A DNA stretch of 7,735 bases from Candidatus Cloacimonadota bacterium (GTDB lineage Bacteria; Cloacimonadota; Cloacimonadia; Cloacimonadales; TCS61): contig JABIME010000070.1 of NCBI GenBank assembly GCA_018654125.1, positions 1 to 7,735 on the forward strand. Reading direction: 5' to 3'. A model generated the notes under the pieces. The model was not told the origin of the DNA, did no database searches, and saw nothing but the letters and a program-made list of their open reading frames with translations. Positions 1-6,704 of this stretch are shown here, one piece after another (the stretch's first letter is position 1; each line of letters opens with the position of its first letter). The translations under genes were made by a program, and so were the position numbers.

Positions 1-848
1 GAAGAAGTAATTTTACTTATCTTAGAAGATGCAATCCCGCTCATATTCGTTTTCACATTTTTTATTAGGTCACCTTCCCCACGCTTAAAACTAAGAATTA
101 TCGGTAAGTTAGGAATTGGAAGCTGTTCTGTATCAAAATATGAAGCTTCTATTTTGATCGGCTGTTTTACAGATTTATTTCTCTTTGCTTCAATATTATT
201 CTTTACCGGTTTAAGCTCTATATTTGAAAGTAAATTCTGTATTGAAAGATATATTTCGTTATTCAAATAAACTGATTGCCCATTATAATTTGCTTTTAGC
301 GTTTCTCCAATGTATTTTTCTATAGGTTTAAGTGATTGCAAAAACAGTAAAAGAGCTTTATCATATTCTTTATTTTGCTCATACATTTTAGCTTTTGAGA
401 ATTGATCTAAAGCCAAACTTACGGCTTTTTCTATCTTTTCTTTTCTAGCTAATTGGTACTTAACTTTAGATAGACGATAGTAGATCCAATACTCTTTTTT
501 ATCCTGCCATTGCTCAACAAGTTCATAACCTTCCAGTTCTGCTTCGGTAGTAGATCGGATCTTAGATTTCAATTCCTCTTCCAGCATTCCGGATTTCTCG
601 ATCATACTGCTAACAACTTCTCCAGAAATATTTACCGTGATCTCGGAAGCCAAATTTTTAAGAGCTTCACTTGTTGCTTTTTCAATATGATCGTTACTGC
701 CTTTTATTTTGGAAGCATGCCCGATACCAATGTAGAATTCCTTATTAATAGGTCTACTTGTTACCCAGTCAGGTGCTTTTTTTGCATGAAGAAAATTAAT
801 TTGAGAAAATAAACATATTAGTAATAGTAATTGGAAAAATCTTTTCAT
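1..848 (-). CDS. LPP20-domain exported protein with Ig-like C-terminal segment (3' end beyond window)
   Basis: The frame is open from the ATG at 846-848 to the left edge (282 complete codons), so the C-terminus is missing. GGAGGA lies 5-6 nt before the ATG, and the gene starts 14 bp after the preceding barrel gene stops. Residues 1-22 form a signal peptide with a likely signal peptidase I site (FLHA|KK). Cys12 is inside the hydrophobic core and does not look like a lipobox. Residues 26-140 match the LPP20 pattern: PDWV near the start, then FYIGIGHAS, a helix with regularly spaced Ala, and NLASEITVNISGEV. Residues about 141-180 resemble a TPR-like helical hairpin (AKMYEQNKEYDKAL). Residues 230-280 resemble an Ig-like or Big-type domain (NLPI, GEGD, VKTNMSGIA). 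LPP20 proteins such as FlgP of Vibrio are outer-membrane or periplasmic ring components; the role here is inferred to be partnership with the CsgG/FlgT-like protein at the operon start. The domain call is fairly secure and the function is not known. Confidence 0.8.
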   Translation of the reverse strand, partial: MKRFFQLLLLICLFSQINFLHAKKAPDWVTSRPINKEFYIGIGHASKIKGSNDHIEKATSEALKNLASEITVNISGEVVSSMIEKSGMLEEELKSKIRSTTEAELEGYELVEQWQDKKEYWIYYRLSKVKYQLARKEKIEKAVSLALDQFSKAKMYEQNKEYDKALLLFLQSLKPIEKYIGETLKANYNGQSVYLNNEIYLSIQNLLSNIELKPVKNNIEAKRNKSVKQPIKIEASYFDTEQLPIPNLPIILSFKRGEGDLIKNVKTNMSGIASSKISKITS

Positions 849-862
849 CCAGTCCTCCGAAT

Positions 863-2149
863 TTAGAAATAATAGATACAGGAAAGTGTAACTGTACTCA
901 CAGTTTTCTTGTAAATAAAACCATCTGTATCGTTTAACATTCTGTCTATCTCAAAAGTAGAAGTATCTACAGAGAGATCCATTGAATACTGATCTGTAAT
1001 TAAGCCTGTACCAATTGAAAATGCTGCACCTTCTACTTGTTCTTCGTTAATATCTGTAAATAAAGTTGGAAGCGAACGTCCACCAAGTCTAAGAGGAATA
1101 ATAGCAAAATCCCAGAGCTCGGTAAAGAGATATTCTGCTCCAAATCTAAATTGGTTCAGATCAAGATTTTCCATCTCCTCGTCATTGCCAGTAAGATCTT
1201 CATAATCTTCTTTAAGTGTTGTCTCACTGAATTTTCTAGTTTCCACATCCACTGATATTGTTAAGTTATCACCAAAACGGTAAGAAGCTCCAATACCGAA
1301 CATCAAAGGCATCCCCAGAGTATAGGAACTACTGGATTCAACAGGTTCTGGATCATAAATAACTCCATTATCATCTGAATACTCTTCCAATGTAAATTCT
1401 TCATCTACGGAAAGCTCAAAAGGAGTTTTTGCAACGATTCCAATTCTTAATGGGATTGGATTATTCTTGTAATTTAGATCTAGCATCGCACCAAATACAA
1501 AATTTACACCGGAAAATGTCCAATCAGATTTATCATAGTAATCCCAATTGTAATAATAATCCAGTGAATCTTTATCTATAATATCTGTTGATTCTAAAAA
1601 AGCCTCACCAACCCATAAATTTGCAGAAACTCCCAGAGAGAATATTGATGCTAATCTATTTGCGAGACCAATTGTAATTGTGCTAGTGCCACCTTCTGTG
1701 TATGCTTCATTGATATCATTATAATATCCCCAGGTATCTTCATAATACTCTTCTTCATAAAAATAAGAATATAGATCGAGTTGCCTCTGCACAGCTAAAG
1801 CGGTAACAAATTTCATACCGGAAAATTCAAATGGATAGACTCCACTCAAAAAATTCAGGATACCATGTTCATCTTCATAAGTCTCTGACCAAGAATTATA
1901 ATCTACTTCATATACTTCAGCAAGACCCCTACCAACAATTGATGCTTCTGGTTTATCTAGTTGGGTTAAACCGGCAGGATTCCAAGAAATAGCAGTTGCA
2001 TCATCTGCAACACCAATAAAAGCGCCACCCATACCAGCTGCACGTGCCCCGACTCCTGTGAAGTTCCAATCTGGCCCTAAATTAAAATCCAATTGAGCAA
2101 AAGCACAAGTAGTAATAATTAGAATTGGTATTATTAGTTTTAATCTCAT
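863..2149 (-). CDS. PorV/PorQ-like (UPF0164/FadL-type) outer-membrane beta-barrel protein, third copy
   Basis: This 428-residue exported protein has a signal peptide at residues 1-18 (TTCAFA|QLD). The family signature follows at residues 33-61 (GARAAGMGGAF, IGVADDATAI, WNPAGL). After it come alternating strand-like segments and a conserved block at 231-243 (PIPLRIGIVAKTP). The protein ends in IYYF, the C-terminal aromatic pattern that the BAM machinery recognises in barrel proteins. AGAGG sits 6 nt before the ATG. It is the longest of three tandem paralogs. The extra length lies in loops rich in Tyr and acidic residues, at residues 126-150 and 195-210. Family members are outer-membrane FadL-like barrels; PorV acts in type IX secretion, but nothing in this window shows type IX secretion genes. 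Substrate unknown. A 10-bp stem hairpin lies in the 60-bp gap upstream. Confidence 0.85.
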   Translation of the reverse strand: MRLKLIIPILIITTCAFAQLDFNLGPDWNFTGVGARAAGMGGAFIGVADDATAISWNPAGLTQLDKPEASIVGRGLAEVYEVDYNSWSETYEDEHGILNFLSGVYPFEFSGMKFVTALAVQRQLDLYSYFYEEEYYEDTWGYYNDINEAYTEGGTSTITIGLANRLASIFSLGVSANLWVGEAFLESTDIIDKDSLDYYYNWDYYDKSDWTFSGVNFVFGAMLDLNYKNNPIPLRIGIVAKTPFELSVDEEFTLEEYSDDNGVIYDPEPVESSSSYTLGMPLMFGIGASYRFGDNLTISVDVETRKFSETTLKEDYEDLTGNDEEMENLDLNQFRFGAEYLFTELWDFAIIPLRLGGRSLPTLFTDINEEQVEGAAFSIGTGLITDQYSMDLSVDTSTFEIDRMLNDTDGFIYKKTVSTVTLSCIYYF

Positions 2150-2169
2150 ATAATCCTCTCAAATAAAGT

Positions 2170-2200
2170 AACCCTCATAAATTTGATAAATATGAGGGTT
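2170..2200 (-). terminator. Intergenic hairpin, possible attenuator or RNA processing/stability element
   Basis: A perfect 10-bp inverted repeat, AACCCTCATA at 2170-2179 and TATGAGGGTT at 2191-2200, encloses an 11-nt loop. It lies inside the 60-bp gap between the second and third barrel genes, just upstream of the ribosome binding site of the third. On the minus-strand transcript the stem is followed by ACTTTATTTG, which is only moderately U-rich. It is therefore not a textbook terminator; partial termination or mRNA stabilisation is as likely. Confidence 0.45.
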
Positions 2201-2209
2201 TATAATTAT

Positions 2210-3382
2210 TTAGAAATAGAATACGCACGAAAGTGTAGCTTTGAACTTTGTATTGGTTCCACTTTCACTCTCATTAAAATCAGGCCAATTATCCCATTCT
2301 TCTTTAACTGTAGTCAATTCACCTGTAGCATCAATAGCAACTCTTTCAAATATCAAACCTGTACCAAATGCGAATCCACTACCAATTACCTGATCTGTAT
2401 ATTCCCCATATCCTGATGGGCCTTCTCCATTTGCTTGAAGTGTTGGAATTGTCTTATAACCGAATCTAAATGGAATAACTGCGAAATCGGAAACAACCAA
2501 ATACTCTGCTCCAACTCTAATTTGGTTAAGGTTTTCCTCACTCTCACTTAAATCAGCTGTTCCACCTAACTCATAATTGATCTTGCTTTTGCCATATGCT
2601 CGGATTTCATAATCGGTAGATATAGTAAGATTATCACCAATTCTATAAGATGCCCCAAAACCCATCATCATTGGCATATCCACAGTATTTTTATAATGAA
2701 GATCTTCAAAATACTCATAATCTGCATCTACTTCTACACCTAATTTAAAAGGAGTTTTTATCATCATTCCAATTTAAAGTGGTATTGGATTTTGCAAATT
2801 ATTCAAATCTGTCATCAAACCAAAAGCCATGTTAAAACCAGAAAACGTTATAGTTCTTTCAACATTGTCATAATCGAAAGTGTTCTTGATGCTATTCCCC
2901 ATCCAGATGTTTGTAGAAAATCCCACTGATAAAATTGGCAATACTCTTACTGCAATACCAGGAATAATTGTATTTGCTCCGCCATCTGCAGTTTCGTCTT
3001 CATCACTTTCCCAACCACTGTACCAATCAAGTTGCTTTTGAAATGCAACAGCTGCAACAATTCTACCATCCATAAATGGATAAGCTGCACTAGCAAAGTT
3101 TAGAATAAAGTGACTTTGATTATCTACGTTATTATCATAATAGGTAGATTCATATTTGTAATTCTCAGCAATGAATCTGCCAACAACAGAGACCTCAGGT
3201 CTATAAAGCTGGGTCAGTCCACCTGGATTCCAGGTTATCGCTGTAGCATCATCTGCTACTCCAATAAAAGCACCTCCCATACCTGCCGCACGAGCACCTG
3301 CTCCTGATATATTCCAGTCGATAGCATTTAAACTGAACCCGATAGTAAAGATTAAAATAAGTATTAATGCTTTTGTTTTCAT
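2210..3382 (-). pseudogene. PorV/PorQ-like outer-membrane barrel gene, second copy, interrupted by an in-frame stop
   Basis: One reading frame is split by a TAA at 2774-2776. The upstream part (202 codons from the ATG at 3380-3382) has a signal peptide (residues 1-20, FSLNA|IDW), the family signature at 27-55 (GARAAGMGGAF, WNPGGL) and ends NPIPL. The downstream part continues without a frame change as IGMMIKTPFKLG and runs to a C-terminal VFYF barrel signal. The paralogs read PVPLKLGISVKTP and PIPLRIGIVAKTP at this point, so the stop replaces a Lys/Arg codon; AAA to TAA would be a single change. No other stop or frameshift is present, and the start has a strong AAAGGGAGGGAG ribosome binding site. 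The full reading would be 389 residues plus the stop position, normal for the family. A second start at 2765-2767 (ATGATG) could give a fragment, but it would have no signal peptide. Either a very recent pseudogene, a sequencing error or a readthrough site. Confidence 0.8.
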
Positions 3383-3454
3383 ACTCCCTCCCTTTATAAA
3401 ATATCAATTCTCTAAATTAATACTTCTTTTTATCAATAAGATTGAAATTATACT

Positions 3455-4558
3455 TTAAAAATAAATGATTCCTGAAATCCCCGCTCTTAATCTCTCAGCA
3501 TTATAAGTTGCAAAACCAAAATCTGTTTCAAACATCGCATAATATGAAAATATATCAATTGCAAATTTTTCAAAAATAAATCCAGTTCCAAAAGATATTC
3601 CGTTACCAACTATCTGATCATTTTCTGCTGTATAATTTGTGGTTGGAACATTCTGGAAACCGAGTCTTAGTGGAATAACAGCGAAATCAGAAAGAAATAG
3701 ATATTCTGTACCAATCCTGAATTGATTCAAGTTCCCATGACTAAGTACATCCTCCATGATTTCACCATCATCATCAACATAAATCGATTTTTTATCTTGG
3801 TAATTTCTAGTCTCAAAATCTGCAGAAATTGTTAGCATTTCACCAATCCTATATGAGAAACCTGCACCTAACATTAATGGCATTTCAATAGTTGTTTCTC
3901 CATATTCTTCATCTACCATTAGATCAAAAGGTGTTTTTACTGATATACCCAGTTTTAGGGGTACTGGACTCTGTAGATAATTAAGGTCGATCATTCCACC
4001 TAAACCCATATTAAAGCCTGAAAAATATCCTGTATTTTCTTCATCATAACCAACTTCTGAATATTCATAAGTGTATGAGCCCAGCCAAATATTTGCAGCA
4101 AATCCTACAGCAAGTACATTCATAAATCTCGAACCAGCACCAATGTTAACTGTACTTGCAGCTCCACTCAACTCTTCATAAGCATAACCATGGTCAGTAT
4201 ATTCATACAACTCCATCTGCCGTTGAAAAGCTAATGCTACTGTAACCTTATTTTCACCAAAATTAATAGGAACAGCAACACTAGCAAAGTTCATAACAAA
4301 TGTATCATATCCTTGTTCATAGGGACCAAATTCGTAATCTTCAGAATAATACTGTGAAACTATAGAAGCTTCCATTCTTTCTAAATTATAAAGTCCAGCT
4401 GGATTCCATGTTATTGCTGTTGCATCATCCGCAACTCCAATAAAAGCACCACCCATACCTAAAGCGCGAGATCCCGCACCTGTTAAATTCCAATCTACTC
4501 CTTGAGCAAATAGTCCACAAAATGAAATGAGTAGGATCAATACAAATAATTTTTTCAT
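3455..4558 (-). CDS. PorV/PorQ-like (UPF0164/FadL-type) outer-membrane beta-barrel protein, first copy
   Basis: This 367-residue protein has a signal peptide at residues 1-18 (CGLFA|QGV), followed by the family signature at 27-55 (GAGSRALGMGGAF, IGVADDATAI, WNPAGL). A central PVPLKLGISVKTPF block and later conserved blocks (FSYRIGEMLTISADFETR, LNQFRIGTEYLF, FAVIPLRLGFQNVP, ISFGTGFIF) align with the other two copies. It ends GIIYF, the C-terminal Phe barrel signal. AAGGAGAG precedes the ATG at optimal distance. The start lies 14 bp after the stop of the CsgG/FlgT-like gene, which argues for co-transcription and probably coupled translation. This is the shortest and most compact of the three paralogs and has the fewest loop insertions. 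Localisation in the outer membrane is well supported; cargo or ligand cannot be read from the sequence. Confidence 0.87.
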   Translation of the reverse strand: MKKLFVLILLISFCGLFAQGVDWNLTGAGSRALGMGGAFIGVADDATAITWNPAGLYNLERMEASIVSQYYSEDYEFGPYEQGYDTFVMNFASVAVPINFGENKVTVALAFQRQMELYEYTDHGYAYEELSGAASTVNIGAGSRFMNVLAVGFAANIWLGSYTYEYSEVGYDEENTGYFSGFNMGLGGMIDLNYLQSPVPLKLGISVKTPFDLMVDEEYGETTIEMPLMLGAGFSYRIGEMLTISADFETRNYQDKKSIYVDDDGEIMEDVLSHGNLNQFRIGTEYLFLSDFAVIPLRLGFQNVPTTNYTAENDQIVGNGISFGTGFIFEKFAIDIFSYYAMFETDFGFATYNAERLRAGISGIIYF

Positions 4559-4572
4559 TACTCTCTCCTTTA

Positions 4573-5946
4573 TTATTTTACAACTACTTTATCTTCTATT
4601 TCAATTGGACTTATTGTACCAATTGGCTTGGCAATTGACATCTTCTCTTGAACCTGAACAACAATGAGCTCTCCGAGCGGGGTTACGTTCTTACCTAAAA
4701 CTTCTTTTGTTACTGGATGATAATATTTTTTCCCCTCTTTATATGCTACACATTTGGTTCCCTTACGAACCCCCACATTACTACCAATACTCAAAATTAT
4801 TTGATCTTCCTCAACTTCCATCACAATTCCTTCAACCAAAGGTAGATCATTATAGATATCTATTGCTACCTGCTCAACAAGATTTTCTATTGTTTCTATA
4901 TTTGTATTTCCAGAGTCAGCTTCCTTGGCAACTATTAACACACTTGTTTCAGTATCAATACCTCGTGCACTAACTTTTACGAATCCGACTTGCATATTTA
5001 TATTTCCGAGTATTATAACATCTGCACCTGCAAGTTTTCCAACTTTAATTGCAGTTTCTTCATCAACAAATCCGGTTAACCCAAGTTTTTGCTCTTCCAT
5101 GATCTTATCAAGAGCACTTCTTTCGATCACCCTGAATCTTCTTAGATTTACAAGTTGAATAATTAATTTTTCTGTAACAGAGTCTGTTAAGTCCTTTGCC
5201 TCGTCATTTCCTCCGAACGGAAGAACAGCAACTGATAATCTCGAGCCAACTTGAGTTACTTTTGAAGGGTCATACGTTAGAGCTCCAACAGGTAGCTTGC
5301 TCACTTCACTTCGCTGTTCCTTAAGCTTATCCAACTTTGCACGTTCTGCTTCTAATTCTTTATTCTTCCTGGCAATTTCCTGCTCCATCTTCTTAAGTTC
5401 TTTTTTTTCTTTTACTTTTTTCTCTTTTGCTAGTTTATTTTTTTCATCCTCTATCTCTTTTTGTTTCCTAGCAATTTCTTCCTCTTTTATTCGTTGTTCT
5501 TCCATTTCCTGCTGTCTTCTTGCTAAGTCTTCCTGTTCTTCTTGCTGTTCTTGTTTTTTAATGAAATCATCTTTTAAATCAAGTTGTTTACCTTTATAAC
5601 TTAGTTTATCAATATATTGTTTCGTCTTTTTTTCTTTTTTATATGCATAAGAAAGCTGAAGTTCACCCATTGCTTCGCTAAATTCACCTAGATTATAAAA
5701 GCAAATTCCAATATCTCTGTGTGGATAATATTTGATGAATCGAGTACCATATGTCCTTTTTCTTTTTGCATCTTCAAATTCAAGTGAAATTGCACTTTTG
5801 AATTCTTCAATGGCTCTTTCCCATTCACCTTTTTCCATAAATTTTATACCTTTATCATAATATGTATAAAATTTTTCTATTGCATGTGTTGGAGAAAATA
5901 TTAGAAGAAATGAAAAAATTAAAATTAACGAAATTGTTCTTTGCAT
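4573..5946 (-). CDS. Periplasmic TPR / coiled-coil / CsgG-like / FlgT_C-like protein, first gene of the envelope operon
   Basis: The 457 residues divide into five parts. A signal peptide spans 1-22 (SPTHA|IEK; no lipobox Cys, so probably soluble periplasmic rather than a lipoprotein like CsgG). A TPR-like region spans 24-115 (YYDKGIKFMEKGEWERAIEEF and a second repeat, ICFYNLGEFSEAM). A very charged Glu/Lys/Gln coiled coil spans about 122-216. A CsgG-like domain spans about 236-366 (SVAVLPFGG, then LIIQLVNLRRFRVIERSALDKIM, GADVIILGNI and VKVSARGID). A FlgT_C-like domain spans about 371-455 (GIVMEVEEDQIILSIG, VGVRKGT, VTKEVLGK, GELIVVQVQEKMSIAKP). The CsgG-like part looks too short to hold the two membrane hairpins of the CsgG pore, so a ring or scaffold role like FlgT is more plausible than a channel. 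GGAGG lies 6 nt before the ATG. It heads the operon behind a probable promoter at 5992-6021. Confidence 0.83.
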   Translation of the reverse strand: MQRTISLILIFSFLLIFSPTHAIEKFYTYYDKGIKFMEKGEWERAIEEFKSAISLEFEDAKRKRTYGTRFIKYYPHRDIGICFYNLGEFSEAMGELQLSYAYKKEKKTKQYIDKLSYKGKQLDLKDDFIKKQEQQEEQEDLARRQQEMEEQRIKEEEIARKQKEIEDEKNKLAKEKKVKEKKELKKMEQEIARKNKELEAERAKLDKLKEQRSEVSKLPVGALTYDPSKVTQVGSRLSVAVLPFGGNDEAKDLTDSVTEKLIIQLVNLRRFRVIERSALDKIMEEQKLGLTGFVDEETAIKVGKLAGADVIILGNINMQVGFVKVSARGIDTETSVLIVAKEADSGNTNIETIENLVEQVAIDIYNDLPLVEGIVMEVEEDQIILSIGSNVGVRKGTKCVAYKEGKKYYHPVTKEVLGKNVTPLGELIVVQVQEKMSIAKPIGTISPIEIEDKVVVK

Positions 5947-5991
5947 GTAATGCCTCCGCTTTATATTTTAAATAATAACTTTAAACAAAAC

Positions 5992-6021
5992 AAGATAAGT
6001 AATACTTAAGAAATTAGTCAA
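5992..6021 (-). promoter_or_regulatory. Probable sigma-70-type promoter of the envelope operon
   Basis: On the minus strand, TTGACT (6016-6021) is followed after 18 bp by TATCTT (5992-5997), matching 5/6 and 4/6 of the -35 and -10 consensus. Transcription would start near 5985 and give a leader of about 40 nt containing the GGAGG at 5953-5957. The surroundings are so A+T-rich that chance matches are common, and some FCB lineages use a different promoter consensus, so this is tentative. Confidence 0.4.
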
Positions 6022-6125
6022 ATTAAATTGTATTAGCATAATGATAATATATTATTGTACTTTTATTTATTCATTTCTTTAAAAAAACTTATTTAGAAAA
6101 CTCATTTAAAAAACCAACAAATAAT

Positions 6126-6155
6126 TTGACAGTAAACTGTGAACATCTTTATTAG
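6126..6155 (+). promoter_or_regulatory. Probable promoter of the CBS gene with an overlapping palindromic operator candidate
   Basis: TTGACA (6126-6131) is a perfect -35 box. TATTAG (6150-6155) lies 18 bp downstream and matches 4/6 of the -10 consensus. The -35 box is the left end of an imperfect palindrome at 6126-6143, TTGACAGTAAACTGTGAA, in which 7 of 8 arm positions pair and the core ACAGT-AA-ACTGT is perfect. A regulator bound there would cover the -35 element. Only the sequence symmetry is seen; no regulator is identified. Confidence 0.45.
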
Positions 6156-6204
6156 GAGTTAAGTTTAAGAAGAATAAATATTATAAAAACACAAAGGAGT
6201 TATC

Positions 6205-6654
6205 ATGAACAAAAGACTAATTGATGTATGTAAATTAAAGGAGAATATTATCACGATTGAGCCAGATGCTACAATCAAAGATGCTGTTTATCATTTAAAT
6301 AAACATAAGATAGGCTGCCTTATTGTTATGGAAAATACTAATATTATAGGTATTATTTCTGAGCGAGATATTCTTAGTAAACTTGGAACTACAGATGTGA
6401 AAGATGAGATTCATACAACTAAGATCAGTGAAATCATGACTCCAAAAGAGAATCTTGTTGTTGGTCACCCAGAAGATACTGTTGAATACTTGATGAACGT
6501 TATGAACGAGAAAAAGATCCGTCATATTCCGCTTGTTAGTGACGAAGGAAAATTAGTTTGTCTTACATCTATAAGAGATATCATAAGAATATTATTAAAA
6601 GATTCTAAAGCGAAAGTGAAGTATTTATCTGATTATGTTCAGGGTAAGTATTAA
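6205..6654 (+). CDS. Stand-alone tandem CBS-domain protein (Bateman module)
   Basis: The 149-residue cytoplasmic protein consists almost entirely of two CBS motifs. CBS1 spans about residues 14-62 (IITIEPDATIKDAVYHL, IGCLIVMENTNIIGIISERDI). CBS2 spans about 73-132 (ISEIMTPKENLVV, IRHIPLVSDEGKLVCLTSIRDI). The conserved S/T-x-x-R-D nucleotide-phosphate contact is present in both halves (S52, R54, D55 and T121, R124, D125). In CBS2 the usual Gly before this strand is replaced (LVCLTS). Such modules bind adenosine nucleotides and act as energy or redox sensors, usually as homodimers. No effector domain is fused, so the target is unknown. AAAGGAG (6193-6199) ends 5 nt before the ATG, and the gene ends about 20 bp before a strong terminator. 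It is transcribed divergently from the envelope operon and convergently with the hydrogenase genes, so it is probably monocistronic. Confidence 0.9.
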   Translation: MNKRLIDVCKLKENIITIEPDATIKDAVYHLNKHKIGCLIVMENTNIIGIISERDILSKLGTTDVKDEIHTTKISEIMTPKENLVVGHPEDTVEYLMNVMNEKKIRHIPLVSDEGKLVCLTSIRDIIRILLKDSKAKVKYLSDYVQGKY

Positions 6655-6677
6655 TTAATTGTTTTAATATAATTTAG

Positions 6678-6704
6678 AAAAACCTCCAGTTATTGGAGGT
6701 TTTT
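6678..6704. terminator. Bidirectional intrinsic terminator between convergent genes
   Basis: An 11-bp stem pairs AAAAACCTCCA (6678-6688) with TGGAGGTTTTT (6694-6704) around a GTTAT loop. On the plus strand the run continues as T to 6706, giving a U-tail for the CBS gene. On the minus strand the A-run of the left arm becomes a U-run, serving the hydrogenase genes. The hycI-like stop codon (6705-6707) directly abuts the stem, leaving essentially no untranslated spacer on that side. Confidence 0.9.

Noticed and set aside
510..812. Open frame on the plus strand inside the LPP20 gene
   Set aside because: It lies entirely antisense to a frame with a signal peptide, a good ribosome binding site and an LPP20 pattern. 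Its own translation matches nothing recognisable.
2210..2767. Separate 185-codon gene starting at the ATGATG at 2765-2767
   Set aside because: It has no signal peptide and no convincing ribosome binding site. It continues the upstream frame exactly at a position conserved in both paralogs, so it is the second half of a broken barrel gene.
3433..3445. Small inverted repeat TCAAT/ATTGA between the first and second barrel genes
   Set aside because: Only 5 bp with a 3-nt loop and no U-run on the minus strand; too weak in such A+T-rich sequence.
3447..3452. Perfect TATAAT on the minus strand in the 72-bp gap before the broken barrel gene
   Set aside because: No acceptable -35 box 16-18 bp upstream; TATAAT occurs by chance in sequence this A+T-rich.
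5297..5599. Plus-strand open frame rich in Ser, Phe and Cys
   Set aside because: It is the antisense of the Glu/Lys coiled coil of the CsgG/FlgT-like gene. Low-complexity coiled-coil codons commonly leave such open antisense frames.
1..5946. Type IX secretion locus, suggested by PorV/PorQ-like barrels
   Set aside because: No PorK/L/M/N, SprA or PorU-like gene and no C-terminal sorting-domain cargo is present. PorV-like barrels occur in large numbers outside type IX loci.
6044..6055. Palindrome ATAATATATTAT in the divergent intergenic region
   Set aside because: Made only of A and T in an A+T-rich region, so the symmetry is not significant; it may at most be a flexible or UP-like stretch.
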